This document shows, piece by piece, positions 53,561-63,048 of a DNA stretch of 64,000 bases. The position numbers and the translations under genes were made by a program. Below the pieces are notes generated by a model. That model was not told the origin of the DNA and did not search any database. It saw nothing but the letters and a program-made list of their open reading frames with translations. Positions within the stretch are counted from its first letter, which is position 1, and each line of letters begins with the position of its first letter. Origin of the DNA: Verrucomicrobiota bacterium (lineage in GTDB: Bacteria > Verrucomicrobiota > Verrucomicrobiia > JADLBR01); NCBI GenBank assembly GCA_029560585.1, contig JAKQKQ010000106.1, positions 1 through 64,000 on the forward strand. Reading direction: 5' to 3'.

Positions 53561-55839
53561 GGGACAGCATGATTACCAAAAGTCACGGTCTGGTTGTGAA
53601 GCATACGCATCTCGGCCAGCGCGAGGAGGAATGACAGCGTCGATTCCGCGCCCTGATTCTGATTCACGCGGTTGCTCTGCAGCCCATCGCAACAGCCACC
53701 GGTGGCCGCGTCGCACAGCGGAAGCCGGAGATCGTTCGATCCGAGGAACCATTCGAACGCCCGCGTGGCGTCGTCTCTCCAGCGCGGATCGCCGGTCGCA
53801 TTGAACGCCTCGATGCACGCGCCCACGGCCGCCGCCGCCTCCAGCGGCTGCTGGTCGAACGCCGCGGCCTGGTGCCCCCGTCGCCAGAACCCATCGGACC
53901 CCACGGGGCGAAAGCATCCGTCGGTGCCTACCTGATGATCCATGAGCCATCGGAGCGAATGCAGCCCCGCGTCGCGCATCGCGTCATTGCCCGTCCAGCG
54001 CCCCGCCAGAATCAGCGCGTGCGGCAACCGGCAGTTGTCATACGCGACGGTATCCTCAAGCCACGCCCAATCCTCTCCAGAGTTCCGACGGAACATCTCC
54101 AGGATCCGCTCCGCCAGCTCGACGCGGGCCCGATTGGCGAGAAGGTCCCCGTGCAGCACCCGTAGATATTCGTGCAGCCCGAGGATCGTGAACGCCATCG
54201 CGCGCGGCGAACTGAAGGCGACGGTCGCCGGCAACGCTTTCTCGAACAGGGCGGCGGCCCATTCACGCAGGCTCTGAAAGGATGTGCGGCCGACCACCGC
54301 CCCCAGCGCCCACAGGGCCCGACCGTGACTGTCCTCAGAGCCCGTCGCCTCGAGCCATCGCCTGTCGGCGCTCATGAAATTGCGGAAACGGCCCGTCTCC
54401 GACGCGAATGCATCTTGGAGAAAGGCCGCATACACCGACCGCAGGCGAATGATCTCTGGCACTTCCTCGCCGAGGTCATCAAGCATCATCGCCAGCAACA
54501 GCGCCCGCGCGTTGTCATCCGTGCAGTAGCCGTGTTCAAACCACGGCACCGAGAAGATCGCGTGCTGCAAAATCCCGGTCGTGTCGGTCATTCGCACCAG
54601 GTGATCAAACTGCCACGGCGGTAGATCCGCGTGCCCCCCCGCAAGCGTCGCAGCGACCGGGGCACGCCCGCCCCCCGTCTGAAACAGGTGGCGGGCCTCC
54701 AAAAAAAGATTCGCGTAGGAATGGGCCACCTGAGACCAGATCATCCCCCGGCCAATCAGGTAAGCCTGTTTGCGCAGGGAATGCCTCCGCGCCTCCTCGC
54801 CGAGCAAACCATTCACGGCGCCCGCTATGGCCTCCGCATTCCGGAAAGGCACCAGGATACCCCGGTTCTCACGGAGCAACTCCGCCGCGTGCCAGAAAGG
54901 CGTCGAGACCACCGCCTTGCCCGACCCGAAACAGTACGCGAGCGCACCGGAGGTTATCTGCATCTCATTCAAATAAGGCGCCACGTAGATGTCCGCCGCG
55001 CCGATGTACTCGCACAGCTCGTGCTTGTCCACGTAGCGATTCACGAACACGACGTTGGCCTCCACCCCAAGCTCCTTGGCGAGCCGCTCCAGGGACAGGC
55101 GATACATCTCGCCTTGCTCCCGCAACAGGTTGGGATGCGTCGCACCCAGAATGATGTATACCACGCCAGGATGTTCCCGAATGATGGCCGGCAGCGCCCG
55201 GATCGCGAACTCGATCCCCTTCCCCGGAGAAAGCAGGCCAAATGTCAAGAGCACGGGGCGTCCAGCCACCCCAAATTGATCCTTGTAGAAATTCGGATCG
55301 ATGAACGGCACATCGGGGATCCCGTGAGGGATGACGGCGACCTTCTCCTCGGGCACGCCGTAGATATCCCGCAGCAATCCGGCACCACGTTCGGACATGA
55401 CCACCACGCGATCCGAGCAATCCAGAACTTGGTGGAACGCCCGCCGTTGCTCCACATTCGGCGCATCCAATACCGTGTGGAGCGTGGTGATCGTCGGCAT
55501 CCGCGACCGCCGCAAAAGCGCCACAATATGGCTCCCGGCGCGCCCGCCAAAGATCCCAAATTCGTGCTGAACGCACAGAACATCTGCGTGCGAGAGGTTC
55601 AAGAAATCCGCCGCCCGAAGATACGATTGCACGTCCGGCTCCGGGATCTCGAATCGGACGTCCAGGGGATAATCGTACTGGCGGCCGGAATCCGTGACAG
55701 CCAGCACCGGACACTGCCACTCGGGCTTCAACGAGACGACCGCATCCCTCAGGTCCCGCGTGAATGTGGCGATCCCGCACCTCCTCGGCGGGTAATCTCC
55801 CAAGAACGCAACCTTATAGGAATTCCTCGCGTGCGACAT
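53557..55839 (-). CDS. GT4 glycosyltransferase fused to an alpha/alpha glycosidase-like domain
   Basis: A 760-residue fusion without signal peptide. The first half is a GT4 transferase: FLGDYPPRRCGIATF at the start, VIPHGIPDVPF, a donor-site FGLLSPGKGIEFAI, and PYLNEMQITSGALAY with GKAVVSTPF. The second half (about 400-760) is an alpha/alpha-toroid-like domain with HGYCTDDNARALLLAMM and EDTVAYDNCRLPHAL. Its product is probably a mannoside, given the coupled GH130. The start is the first ATG after the AT-rich promoter region. Confidence 0.85.
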   Translation of the reverse strand: MSHARNSYKVAFLGDYPPRRCGIATFTRDLRDAVVSLKPEWQCPVLAVTDSGRQYDYPLDVRFEIPEPDVQSYLRAADFLNLSHADVLCVQHEFGIFGGRAGSHIVALLRRSRMPTITTLHTVLDAPNVEQRRAFHQVLDCSDRVVVMSERGAGLLRDIYGVPEEKVAVIPHGIPDVPFIDPNFYKDQFGVAGRPVLLTFGLLSPGKGIEFAIRALPAIIREHPGVVYIILGATHPNLLREQGEMYRLSLERLAKELGVEANVVFVNRYVDKHELCEYIGAADIYVAPYLNEMQITSGALAYCFGSGKAVVSTPFWHAAELLRENRGILVPFRNAEAIAGAVNGLLGEEARRHSLRKQAYLIGRGMIWSQVAHSYANLFLEARHLFQTGGGRAPVAATLAGGHADLPPWQFDHLVRMTDTTGILQHAIFSVPWFEHGYCTDDNARALLLAMMLDDLGEEVPEIIRLRSVYAAFLQDAFASETGRFRNFMSADRRWLEATGSEDSHGRALWALGAVVGRTSFQSLREWAAALFEKALPATVAFSSPRAMAFTILGLHEYLRVLHGDLLANRARVELAERILEMFRRNSGEDWAWLEDTVAYDNCRLPHALILAGRWTGNDAMRDAGLHSLRWLMDHQVGTDGCFRPVGSDGFWRRGHQAAAFDQQPLEAAAAVGACIEAFNATGDPRWRDDATRAFEWFLGSNDLRLPLCDAATGGCCDGLQSNRVNQNQGAESTLSFLLALAEMRMLHNQTVTFGNHAVP

Positions 55840-55885
55840 GGCAGTATAATTAAAAACTATCCGCGCGAGGATAAAAATCAATATG
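55840..55885 (-). promoter_or_regulatory. AT-rich promoter region of the GT4 operon
   Basis: Within a GC-rich window this stretch is clearly AT-rich and lies directly before the GT4 start. It holds an inverted repeat TATCC-(6)-GGATA (55858-55873) that could be an operator or core promoter part, and a TATACT close to the start. I could not fit a standard -35/-10 pair. Confidence 0.35.
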
Positions 55886-56060
55886 TCTGCCGCGGCCACG
55901 CCAAGGTGCTCGCGTATTGTCACGTCCCATCCGCCTCGCGCACGCTCCTCGCGATGCGAAAGCAGTTTTGGGCCCGCTCCTGACTGGATCGCCCAGGCCG
56001 CATGGGGTACCGTCCGTTCGGGCGCCCATTGCACCGCCGCGCCGAATGGAGAACACCGAC

Positions 56061-56810
56061 ATGGAACTCGACGACAAGATTTGTCTGATAACCGGAGGCA
56101 CAAGGGGCATCGGAGCTGCAACGGCGCTGGCCCTGGCCAGGGGCGGTGCGGACATCTCGCTCGTCGCCCGCCATCCCGGCGCAGAGTCCGAACACGTCTG
56201 CCACCAGATCCAAGAACTCGGGCGCAGGGCCGCATTTATCGCCGCCGACGTCGCCCGACCGGACGAGGCGACGCGCTGCGTCGAGCAGACGGCGGCGCTT
56301 CTTGGAGGGGTGGACGTGCTCATCCACGCGGCCGGCGGCCCCGTCAATGGCGGCCTGCTCGACCTCACTGCCGAGGCTTGGGACGAGGCCTTCGCCGTAC
56401 ACGTCCACGCCATCTTCCATCTCTGCCGCGCCGCGGTCCCCGCCATGCGACAGCGAAAGAACGGCTGCATCGTCCTTGTCTCCTCGGCCGCCGGATTGCG
56501 TGGCCTCAAAAAGAACCTCGCCTATCAGACGGTCAAGGGCGCCCTGCCACAGTTCGCCCGCGCCATGGCCTGCGAGTTCGCCGATGACAACATCCGCGTC
56601 AACTGTGTCGCCCCGGGCATCATTCGCACCGCGTTCCATGCGTCCATGACGCCGGAGATCCAGCGACACAATATCGCCAATCGCATCCCGTTGCACCGCG
56701 AGGGCACCCCGGCGCAGGTCGCCAGCCTGATCCGCGAACTCGTCTCCAACGATTATGTGACCGGCGAGACTTTCGCCATCGACGGCGGCCTCACGATGCG
56801 GATCGCCTAG
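56061..56810 (+). CDS. Short-chain dehydrogenase/reductase
   Basis: A 249-residue classical SDR. The cofactor motif is TGGTRGIG (11-18), the catalytic triad Ser141/142, Tyr155 and Lys159 (Y-Q-T-V-K), and NCVAPGIIRT follows. The start at 56061 has GGAG nine bases before it; an ATG at 56046 adds five residues. No signal peptide is present, so it is cytoplasmic. It runs opposite to the GT4 operon and may reduce a sugar or acyl intermediate, but the substrate cannot be read from the sequence. Confidence 0.9.
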   Translation: MELDDKICLITGGTRGIGAATALALARGGADISLVARHPGAESEHVCHQIQELGRRAAFIAADVARPDEATRCVEQTAALLGGVDVLIHAAGGPVNGGLLDLTAEAWDEAFAVHVHAIFHLCRAAVPAMRQRKNGCIVLVSSAAGLRGLKKNLAYQTVKGALPQFARAMACEFADDNIRVNCVAPGIIRTAFHASMTPEIQRHNIANRIPLHREGTPAQVASLIRELVSNDYVTGETFAIDGGLTMRIA

Positions 56811-56832
56811 CTCGAAAATCCAGACACGGAAT

Positions 56833-56884
56833 CGCAGGAGCCTGCTCGCAGCCGATTCGAATCGCGCGCAAGCGCGCTCCTGCG
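56833..56884. repeat. REP/BIME-like palindromic element
   Basis: A 9-bp inverted repeat (CGCAGGAGC and GCTCCTGCG) encloses 34 bases, inside which ATTCGAAT is a palindrome and GCGCGC-AA-GCGCGC a perfect hairpin. It lies between two converging genes. This layout resembles bacterial REP elements spread by TnpA-REP transposases, and the sequence is of the GGAGCGCGCTTGCGCGC type. It may also act as a bidirectional terminator. Confidence 0.6.
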
Positions 56885-56934
56885 TCCCACGGCGTGGAGT
56901 GCGGTGCGTCCCCGCATCGCCTTGCAGGCCGCGC

Positions 56935-59616
56935 TCAATCGCCGCGCCGGATGGGTTGCCCGCTCGTGATCGGCGTTAGCACCCTTGCCTGAATATCCGC
57001 CGCCTGCGGTGATCCCGGTGGGACCAGTTCCATCGCCTGTCCCGCGCTGCGCCGGGCCCCCTCGAAGTCCCCAACTTCGGCATAGCCCGCCGCCAGCGCC
57101 GTCAGACAGAGCACATTCTTGTAGCCAGTCAGCTCGCAGGCTTTCGTCGCGCAACGGACAGCCTCTTCGCCGTTGCGCACGTTTCCGTCCATATGCGTGG
57201 CCAAAAGAAGCGCCAGATTGCAGTATGCGGCAGCATGGTTCGGATCCAGCTCGATCGCCCGACGATAGAGGCCCACCGCCTCACCCCCGCGCCCAAGCTT
57301 CGCCAGCACCGCCCCTTCGTTGGCGTACCCCGACGCAAAATTCGCATCACACTTCACCGCCTCCCTGAAGTGCAGAAGGGCCTCCTCCAGCTGTCCCGAT
57401 CGCGTTAGGATCTGACCAAGGTTATTGTGCGCGAAAGCGTTTTGCCCATTGAGTTCCAGCGCCTTCCGATAACAGTTCACAGCTTCCGCGTCCCGCCCGG
57501 CAACGGCGAGCAGATCGCCATAGTGCCGGTATGCGTCATCATCCAACGGATCGATCTTCAGCGCCGCCATCAGGTGCCCGACGGCCTCGTCCAACTGCCG
57601 CGCCTTTATCAGCGTCTGCGCCCAATAGCGGTGGGCGCCCCCGTCCCTGGGATCCATCCTCAAGGCCTCGGCGTATTGCTCCACCGCCTCCCGCGGCCGA
57701 TTGAGCGAATCGAGAACAAATCCGTACGTCACATGCGTTGCGGCATAGTCGCCCCTCAGCGCCAATGATTCCCTCAGATAGCGTTCCGCCTCCGCCAGTT
57801 TTCCTGACTTCGCCAGCGCGGTCCCCTTCTTCATCAGCCGCCGATAGTCCACGGCGGGGATATCGATCTCCTCGATGCCCCCCTCCGGTATGTTCGCGAA
57901 TTCTGGGATATTCACGGCGCGATTCGCGGAGGTACAATTCGGAACCAGCACCGCCGGTGAATCCCGCCCATCTTCGTCGACGTGCGCCAGAAACATCCTG
58001 GTGTAGGGCCCAAACGCTTTGGAGGAGAATGCCAGCCACCTCCCGTTCGGCGACCAGCTGTGCCACGAGTTCATCGGGTACATGTTGCATGTCATCACTC
58101 GCACCTCGCCACCCGAGGCCGGGATGATGCACAATTTCGAATCCGGGCGCATCAGCAGGCCATTGTTCGCCTGAACGAATACGATCCACCTTCCATCTGG
58201 CGATATCTTCGGAAACGAGTTGCTCTTCCCATTCGCGGAAGCGCCGGGAATGGGCTTGGCGACGCCCCCCCTCCCGCCGTTAAACGGCACGCGATACAGG
58301 TCATACTGGATCGGCGTCTCGTTGGGGTCGTTGGCATACGTCGCCCGAGGCCCCCTCCCATAGCTATCCCGGGCCGCGGCCCTTATGAACACGACCTCCT
58401 TGCCGTCGGGGCTCCACACCGGATTTGACTGAACGAACTGCGGGTCATCCGCGCCCGGCAGGGTGTCTATTTCTCCGGAAGACTTATCGTATATGGCGAT
58501 GATGCCCTTCGTCGGATAGAATGTCTGGAGGAACCGGAAATCCATGTAGTTCTGCACGTACACCTCGTCGTGTATGGTGGCAGCCACATAGCGACCATCT
58601 GGAGAAATGCGGGGAAAGAGGCCGGAGGATTTTGTACCCTGGGGATTCTGCCGCCGAAAGTCGTTCCAGCTGAACACGTCATCACGTTCCACCGACATGC
58701 GCGCCGCCACCGGCATGATCGCGTGCGCTCCCTTGTCCCCATCGGGGCCATCGATGTCCATCGACATCCGCCCCCCATCCGACGCGAACGAATGGCAGTT
58801 GGCGCACGTGGGCATGTCATGCAGCACGACGCGCGAGGCGGGTTTCGATATATCGCGCAGGCGCCACTTCACCAGCGGGACGGCATCATCGGAGAGAGGT
58901 TTGACCACTCCCTCCTTGGTCCGGCTGGGCATGAGCGGCACATCGCGATAAAAGACCGGCGCGCCAATCGGATCGCTCGACGTGCTGAAGGCGACCGAAC
59001 CCCTCGACACGACGCGCGCATCCTCGCCCCCACCGAAACCAGGTGCGTCCAGGCCGTAAATCGTCATGACTAGCGCATTGGTTACCGAAGATCTCTTGAT
59101 CCTTTCCCAGATGGGATCGGGCGGGCGCCATCCTTTGGCCGATGCTATGTTGGCCGATTCTTCGTACCTGTTATTATCGCGGACACATTCCTTATCGATG
59201 TCCGGCTCGAGCCGCTTCCCGTCGCACAGGATATGTATCGCGGCCCTGTTCGTGCCGAAGCGGATACTCAACAGCCATGCGCGCGCCGCGGATGCATCAT
59301 TCCACAACACCTCGGGGGCAACGATATCCGGCGGGAACTGGGATCCCGCGAACGGATAGCAGACACTCAAGACCGCGCACTCCGCATTGGTCTCCGGAAT
59401 CCTCCGCAAAATGGGTCGAATCAGGTCTGCCGCCGATGCGCCGCCCACTTCTATCCCTTGCGTGGCGAAGATGTCCCCCTCCGGGGCGCGCCCGTTTTCG
59501 CACCAGGCGCTCGGAATGACGACAGACCGTGATGCGGCCGCCAGAAAAACGCAGAGGGCAAAAGGCAGCCGTCGCGACACGACTCGCACCATTACGGCAT
59601 CTGCATCTGTTTCCAT
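56935..59616 (-). CDS. Exported PD40-TPR protein with CXXCH motif
   Basis: An 893-residue protein. A signal peptide lies near the front; a later ATG at 59592 would begin it more tightly. At C271-A-N-C274-H275 there is a haem-c-type CXXCH motif in MPTCANCHSF. Propeller blades (about 330-580: PRISPDGRYVAATI, PVWSPDGKEVVFI, PKISPDGRWIVFV, HSWSPNGRWLAFS) and seven or more TPR units (about 600-870) follow. It is probably periplasmic and could be a redox-linked scaffold. PD40-CXXCH-TPR proteins occur in Bacteroidota and Verrucomicrobiota, mostly without known function. Confidence 0.78.
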   Translation of the reverse strand: METDADAVMVRVVSRRLPFALCVFLAAASRSVVIPSAWCENGRAPEGDIFATQGIEVGGASAADLIRPILRRIPETNAECAVLSVCYPFAGSQFPPDIVAPEVLWNDASAARAWLLSIRFGTNRAAIHILCDGKRLEPDIDKECVRDNNRYEESANIASAKGWRPPDPIWERIKRSSVTNALVMTIYGLDAPGFGGGEDARVVSRGSVAFSTSSDPIGAPVFYRDVPLMPSRTKEGVVKPLSDDAVPLVKWRLRDISKPASRVVLHDMPTCANCHSFASDGGRMSMDIDGPDGDKGAHAIMPVAARMSVERDDVFSWNDFRRQNPQGTKSSGLFPRISPDGRYVAATIHDEVYVQNYMDFRFLQTFYPTKGIIAIYDKSSGEIDTLPGADDPQFVQSNPVWSPDGKEVVFIRAAARDSYGRGPRATYANDPNETPIQYDLYRVPFNGGRGGVAKPIPGASANGKSNSFPKISPDGRWIVFVQANNGLLMRPDSKLCIIPASGGEVRVMTCNMYPMNSWHSWSPNGRWLAFSSKAFGPYTRMFLAHVDEDGRDSPAVLVPNCTSANRAVNIPEFANIPEGGIEEIDIPAVDYRRLMKKGTALAKSGKLAEAERYLRESLALRGDYAATHVTYGFVLDSLNRPREAVEQYAEALRMDPRDGGAHRYWAQTLIKARQLDEAVGHLMAALKIDPLDDDAYRHYGDLLAVAGRDAEAVNCYRKALELNGQNAFAHNNLGQILTRSGQLEEALLHFREAVKCDANFASGYANEGAVLAKLGRGGEAVGLYRRAIELDPNHAAAYCNLALLLATHMDGNVRNGEEAVRCATKACELTGYKNVLCLTALAAGYAEVGDFEGARRSAGQAMELVPPGSPQAADIQARVLTPITSGQPIRRGD

Positions 59617-59764
59617 CGCATCGTATGACGACGACTGTCAGATAGGGGGTTTGTGATGGCATGCTAGCGCACCTGGGCCCATGTGTCGAGCCGGGCTCAG
59701 CAAGCCAGAATCCCTGTGCGGAACGGCATCCAAGTCGGCTCGCCTATGCTCGCCTGTTCATGTT

Positions 59765-60637
59765 TCAGGCCCGGCTCGGGCAGATGATGGTCCGCAATGT
59801 GTGTTGTGCACCGGGTGGCAAGACGGGCAGATCACCATCCGCGTTGGCTGCCTCAAGGCAGACGAAATGCCGAAATCCATCTGGCGGCAGATCATCAAGC
59901 CTCCCGGTTTTTTCCACCCACGGGTTCCAGACCACCAAGTCCTTTGCGCCCTGCTGGTTCACCGAGACCTGTCGGCCCCATGCCCCGTCCAACAAGCGGC
60001 AGCCATTCCTGTGCCGAAAAATGCGGTCCACCTCGCCACCGAACGTCACCGGCCCGCCCTGTCTGCGGGATTCCCTTGGCCCGACAGTGTCCAGGTACTC
60101 AGCACCGTCAAGGCCATCGATGTGCGACCGCATGATATCGCCCACGCGCAGATATGTGTGCAGGGCCGCGCCAAGAGCAAAAGGGCGATCGCCCGTGTTG
60201 TGTGTCACGAGGGTGATCGTCAATGTGGCTCCGATATCGGCGACCATCACGAGGCGGAACTCGTGGGGCCAAATCGACCGCGTTCCGGCGTCGTCCCGCA
60301 GTTCCATGCGCACGGAAACCCCATCCTCGCGTTCATCGACCGTCCCCCACTCCCAGAATCGCCCCCGCGCAAACCCGTGGGCGGGAAGCCCCGCATCGAT
60401 CCGGTGCGCGCCGAACCATGGCCAGCACACCGGCACCCCACCACGAATCGCCTTGCCGGGTGAGAAAACCGCCCGTGGGCTCAAGTACAGCATGGGCTGA
60501 TGGCCGGCGGGGATCCACTCCATCACGTGTCCACCGTGCAACGCTATCCGAGCGTCCGCCCGCGGGTGCCTCATCCGAAGCGACGGGTATCCGGCCCCAA
60601 TCTCCTCAAGCTCGACCGAGGGAGGCAAAGACATCAT
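59765..60637 (-). CDS. Hexose-6-phosphate mutarotase-like (aldose-1-epimerase, YeaD type)
   Basis: A 290-residue cytoplasmic protein (MMSLPPS start; earlier in-frame ATGs at 60649 and 60685 have no better context). His87 (PAHGFARGRFWEW), His160 (ALHTYLRVGD) and Glu262 (CLEAANA) match the catalytic positions of the galactose-mutarotase-like fold, and FSPGKAIRGGVPVCWPWFG is the YeaD-family signature. It equilibrates the alpha and beta forms of a sugar phosphate, fitting catabolism of the sugars released by neighbouring enzymes. Confidence 0.88.
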   Translation of the reverse strand: MMSLPPSVELEEIGAGYPSLRMRHPRADARIALHGGHVMEWIPAGHQPMLYLSPRAVFSPGKAIRGGVPVCWPWFGAHRIDAGLPAHGFARGRFWEWGTVDEREDGVSVRMELRDDAGTRSIWPHEFRLVMVADIGATLTITLVTHNTGDRPFALGAALHTYLRVGDIMRSHIDGLDGAEYLDTVGPRESRRQGGPVTFGGEVDRIFRHRNGCRLLDGAWGRQVSVNQQGAKDLVVWNPWVEKTGRLDDLPPDGFRHFVCLEAANADGDLPVLPPGAQHTLRTIICPSRA

Positions 60638-60870
60638 GGCATGAACCATGGGACATCGCGCGTGGCCATGCAAGGCGCCCCACAATTCCGCCGCCTAGCA
60701 GCCTCTCGGACCTTGGGGTAGTCCGCCAGACTGCCAGGCAGAGAATCCGCAGGATACCCGCCGTCCCGCGCTCCCGTCGCGGCGGCACCGGTCAAGCCGC
60801 GCGTTCCACCCTCGATCATCGCGCTGGGGAAGATGGTTGCGCGACGCCCGGGCGGCGCGAGTATTCGCGC

Positions 60871-61404
60871 ATGCGAAAGCACATCCTCCTCCCCGCCCTA
60901 TTGCTCGCCGTCGCAGCGGCATCGCCTGGCGTGGCTCCAGATCAATCGTCGCCAGGCACCGTATCGGGCGCGCCGAAGACGCTCCGGTCCACGGTGTATG
61001 ACTGGACGAAACTCGACGTGATCCCGACAAAAACCGGCGAACGGCGCGATATCGTCAGTGCCCCCACCGCCACACTCGCGAGATTCGAGAGCCACGTGAC
61101 CACGCTCCGCGCCAACGAGGCGCCCCACCCATCGCACAGCCATCCGGACGAGGAAATCGTCATCGTCAAAGAAGGGACCCTGGAGGTCACGATAGACGGA
61201 AGGGTGGAAAAGGTCGGTCCGGGATCAACGATCTTCTTCGCCTCCAATGAATCCCACGGCGTGAAGAATGGCGGGGACACGCCGGTGACCTACTTCATAA
61301 TCCGCATCCTCACCCCGGAAGCCGCAAACGCCGCCGCCAAACAGGTCACCGCTCGGGCACCGGGAACCGGAGCCGCACCGGGCCAAGCGGTTGGCCCAGA
61401 CTGA
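60871..61404 (+). CDS. Exported single-domain cupin
   Basis: A 177-residue protein with a signal peptide (1-22). The cupin motif has H86/H89/H91, Glu95 and His129 (FFASNESHG), a complete metal site. The fold is a small beta-barrel whose activity, from sugar isomerase to dioxygenase or simple binding, cannot be told. Its 3' end runs 59 bases into the end of the convergent metallophosphoesterase gene. It diverges from the mutarotase gene. Confidence 0.8.
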   Translation: MRKHILLPALLLAVAAASPGVAPDQSSPGTVSGAPKTLRSTVYDWTKLDVIPTKTGERRDIVSAPTATLARFESHVTTLRANEAPHPSHSHPDEEIVIVKEGTLEVTIDGRVEKVGPGSTIFFASNESHGVKNGGDTPVTYFIIRILTPEAANAAAKQVTARAPGTGAAPGQAVGPD

Positions 61405-62845
61405 CGGAAGAAATGGCATCGCCCGGGATGATTTTCCAACCGTGGGCGATCCTGGCAGCATTGCCCTCGGCCTCGGTTGCTGAAAACAGAAAGCGCTTCG
61501 AAACCCCGGTCCGCGCGATTCGACCGTCCCTTAGCGTGGCCTCGAGATAGGCGTGGCCCAGACCAAAAATTGCACTCTTGGGGTTGTCGATGCTCAGGTC
61601 GTTCGCGACGCGCAGCAATTCCCATTTCTCCGCCGGAATCGGGATCCTCGTCTCGTCCACGAATGCATTGCTTCGCATTGTCGGACCGATGTGGGCCGTC
61701 GCGACGCGCTCGCCATTGAGGGTGACGCCGATCTCCGCGCGCTCCTCGGCCCACGGGCAAAGCACCAGCGCGACGGCCTTGGCCTGCCGCAACGCGTCTT
61801 CCGTCACGGTCACCGGCGGCCTCGGCGGCGGCTTGATGCTGTCGGTGATCTTGCCCGATTGCCGCCACGCGAACTCACGGATCACCTTCGCGCCAGACCG
61901 AAGCTGAACCCGCACCCCCTCATCGACGGTGACGAGGAAAAAACCGCAGGGAGGTCCGGAGACGTAGCCCCAGAAATAGCTCAGTTCGTCGGCCGGAAGC
62001 AGCAGGGTGCGCCGCTGCTCCATTGGCACCAGTTCCGGGCTCGACTGGCATGCCACGCCCTGGATCTGCGTGATCGTCGCGCCCTCGATGCGCCGAACCC
62101 AGGCGCACGTGTTGTGCGTGTGCCCACAGAAAAATGCGTCCACCGGAAACTGCTTGAAGATCGGCATCAGCGAGCCGGTGAATCGCTCGCTGCTGAATCC
62201 CGGACGGATGAGCGGCCACAGCGGATAGTGCGCGAAGAGGAAGGTATGCTGGACGCCGGGGGTCGCGCGGACACGGGCGAGGAATTCCAAAACGAAATCC
62301 CGCTGCGCATCGAGGTCCGCCGCCGCGAAATCCAAGAAGACAAAACACGTGTTCCCGTGGCGAAACCCATAGTATGATCGCGTCACCTCGGAGCGCAGTT
62401 CGCGCGACACGAGCGGCAGGAACACCTCGGGAAATGCCGTGCCGCCACCATGCTTGTCGTGGTTGCCAACCGCGATGAAGAACGGCAAGTGGAAGCGACC
62501 CAGGACATCCTCCATCGCGAAGGAGATCTCCTCTTTCGTCTCGTCATGGTTGGCCAACCGGAACACCCGCTTGCCATCCTTCACGGAGTACGTGCCCCCC
62601 TCGGCGATATCGCCGGTGTGGCAGACGAACGCCACGGGAGGGTCGCAGTCCCTGATGCTGTCGGCAATCGTCGCCACGGTCTTGCGGGTCTCGAAGTCCG
62701 GCCGCTTGTAATGGAGGTCACCGAGGACAACAAAGCTGAACGGCTTGGCCGCATCCGAGAGCACCGGCACCTCGTCGGCACCCGTGGGCAAGGCCGCTCC
62801 CAACGCCAGCAGAAGGATGGGACAACGCCGCAGGATGGCTTTCAT
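61346..62845 (-). CDS. Exported calcineurin-like metallophosphoesterase
   Basis: A 499-residue protein with a signal peptide (1-23), preceded by a weak GGAAA. The metal-site motifs are in order: Asp43 and His45 (GDLHYK), Asp79 (TGDIAEGG), Asn128/His129 (GNHDKH), His206 (FAHYP) and His242/His244 (GHTH). The C-terminal 150 residues form a beta-rich domain. It is a periplasmic phosphatase or phosphodiesterase. Its last 59 bases overlap the cupin gene on the other strand. Confidence 0.88.
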   Translation of the reverse strand: MKAILRRCPILLLALGAALPTGADEVPVLSDAAKPFSFVVLGDLHYKRPDFETRKTVATIADSIRDCDPPVAFVCHTGDIAEGGTYSVKDGKRVFRLANHDETKEEISFAMEDVLGRFHLPFFIAVGNHDKHGGGTAFPEVFLPLVSRELRSEVTRSYYGFRHGNTCFVFLDFAAADLDAQRDFVLEFLARVRATPGVQHTFLFAHYPLWPLIRPGFSSERFTGSLMPIFKQFPVDAFFCGHTHNTCAWVRRIEGATITQIQGVACQSSPELVPMEQRRTLLLPADELSYFWGYVSGPPCGFFLVTVDEGVRVQLRSGAKVIREFAWRQSGKITDSIKPPPRPPVTVTEDALRQAKAVALVLCPWAEERAEIGVTLNGERVATAHIGPTMRSNAFVDETRIPIPAEKWELLRVANDLSIDNPKSAIFGLGHAYLEATLRDGRIARTGVSKRFLFSATEAEGNAARIAHGWKIIPGDAISSVSLGQPLGPVRLRFPVPER

Positions 62846-63011
62846 TAAGGGTTTCCTTGGTCGGGAATCGCGTTGGTGCACCGTATGCAACCGACGGATG
62901 CGATACAACCCACAACGAACCGCTCGGCGACAACTCGCCTCTCTCAAGCCTCATCCCGTTTCAGGGGCCCGCCCGACGTGGCGTGGATGTCCGGTTGATA
63001 CGAGAATTGGG

Positions 63012-63041
63012 TTGAAGTGCACGACGCTGTGGCCATTTTAA
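63012..63041 (+). promoter_or_regulatory. Promoter close to a start codon
   Basis: TTGAAG (63012-63017) and TTTTAA (63036-63041) are 18 bases apart. Transcription would begin about 7 bases further on, almost at the ATG at 63049, so the mRNA would be leaderless. No ribosome binding site is present, which agrees with this. Confidence 0.4.
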
Positions 63042-63048
63042 AATGATC

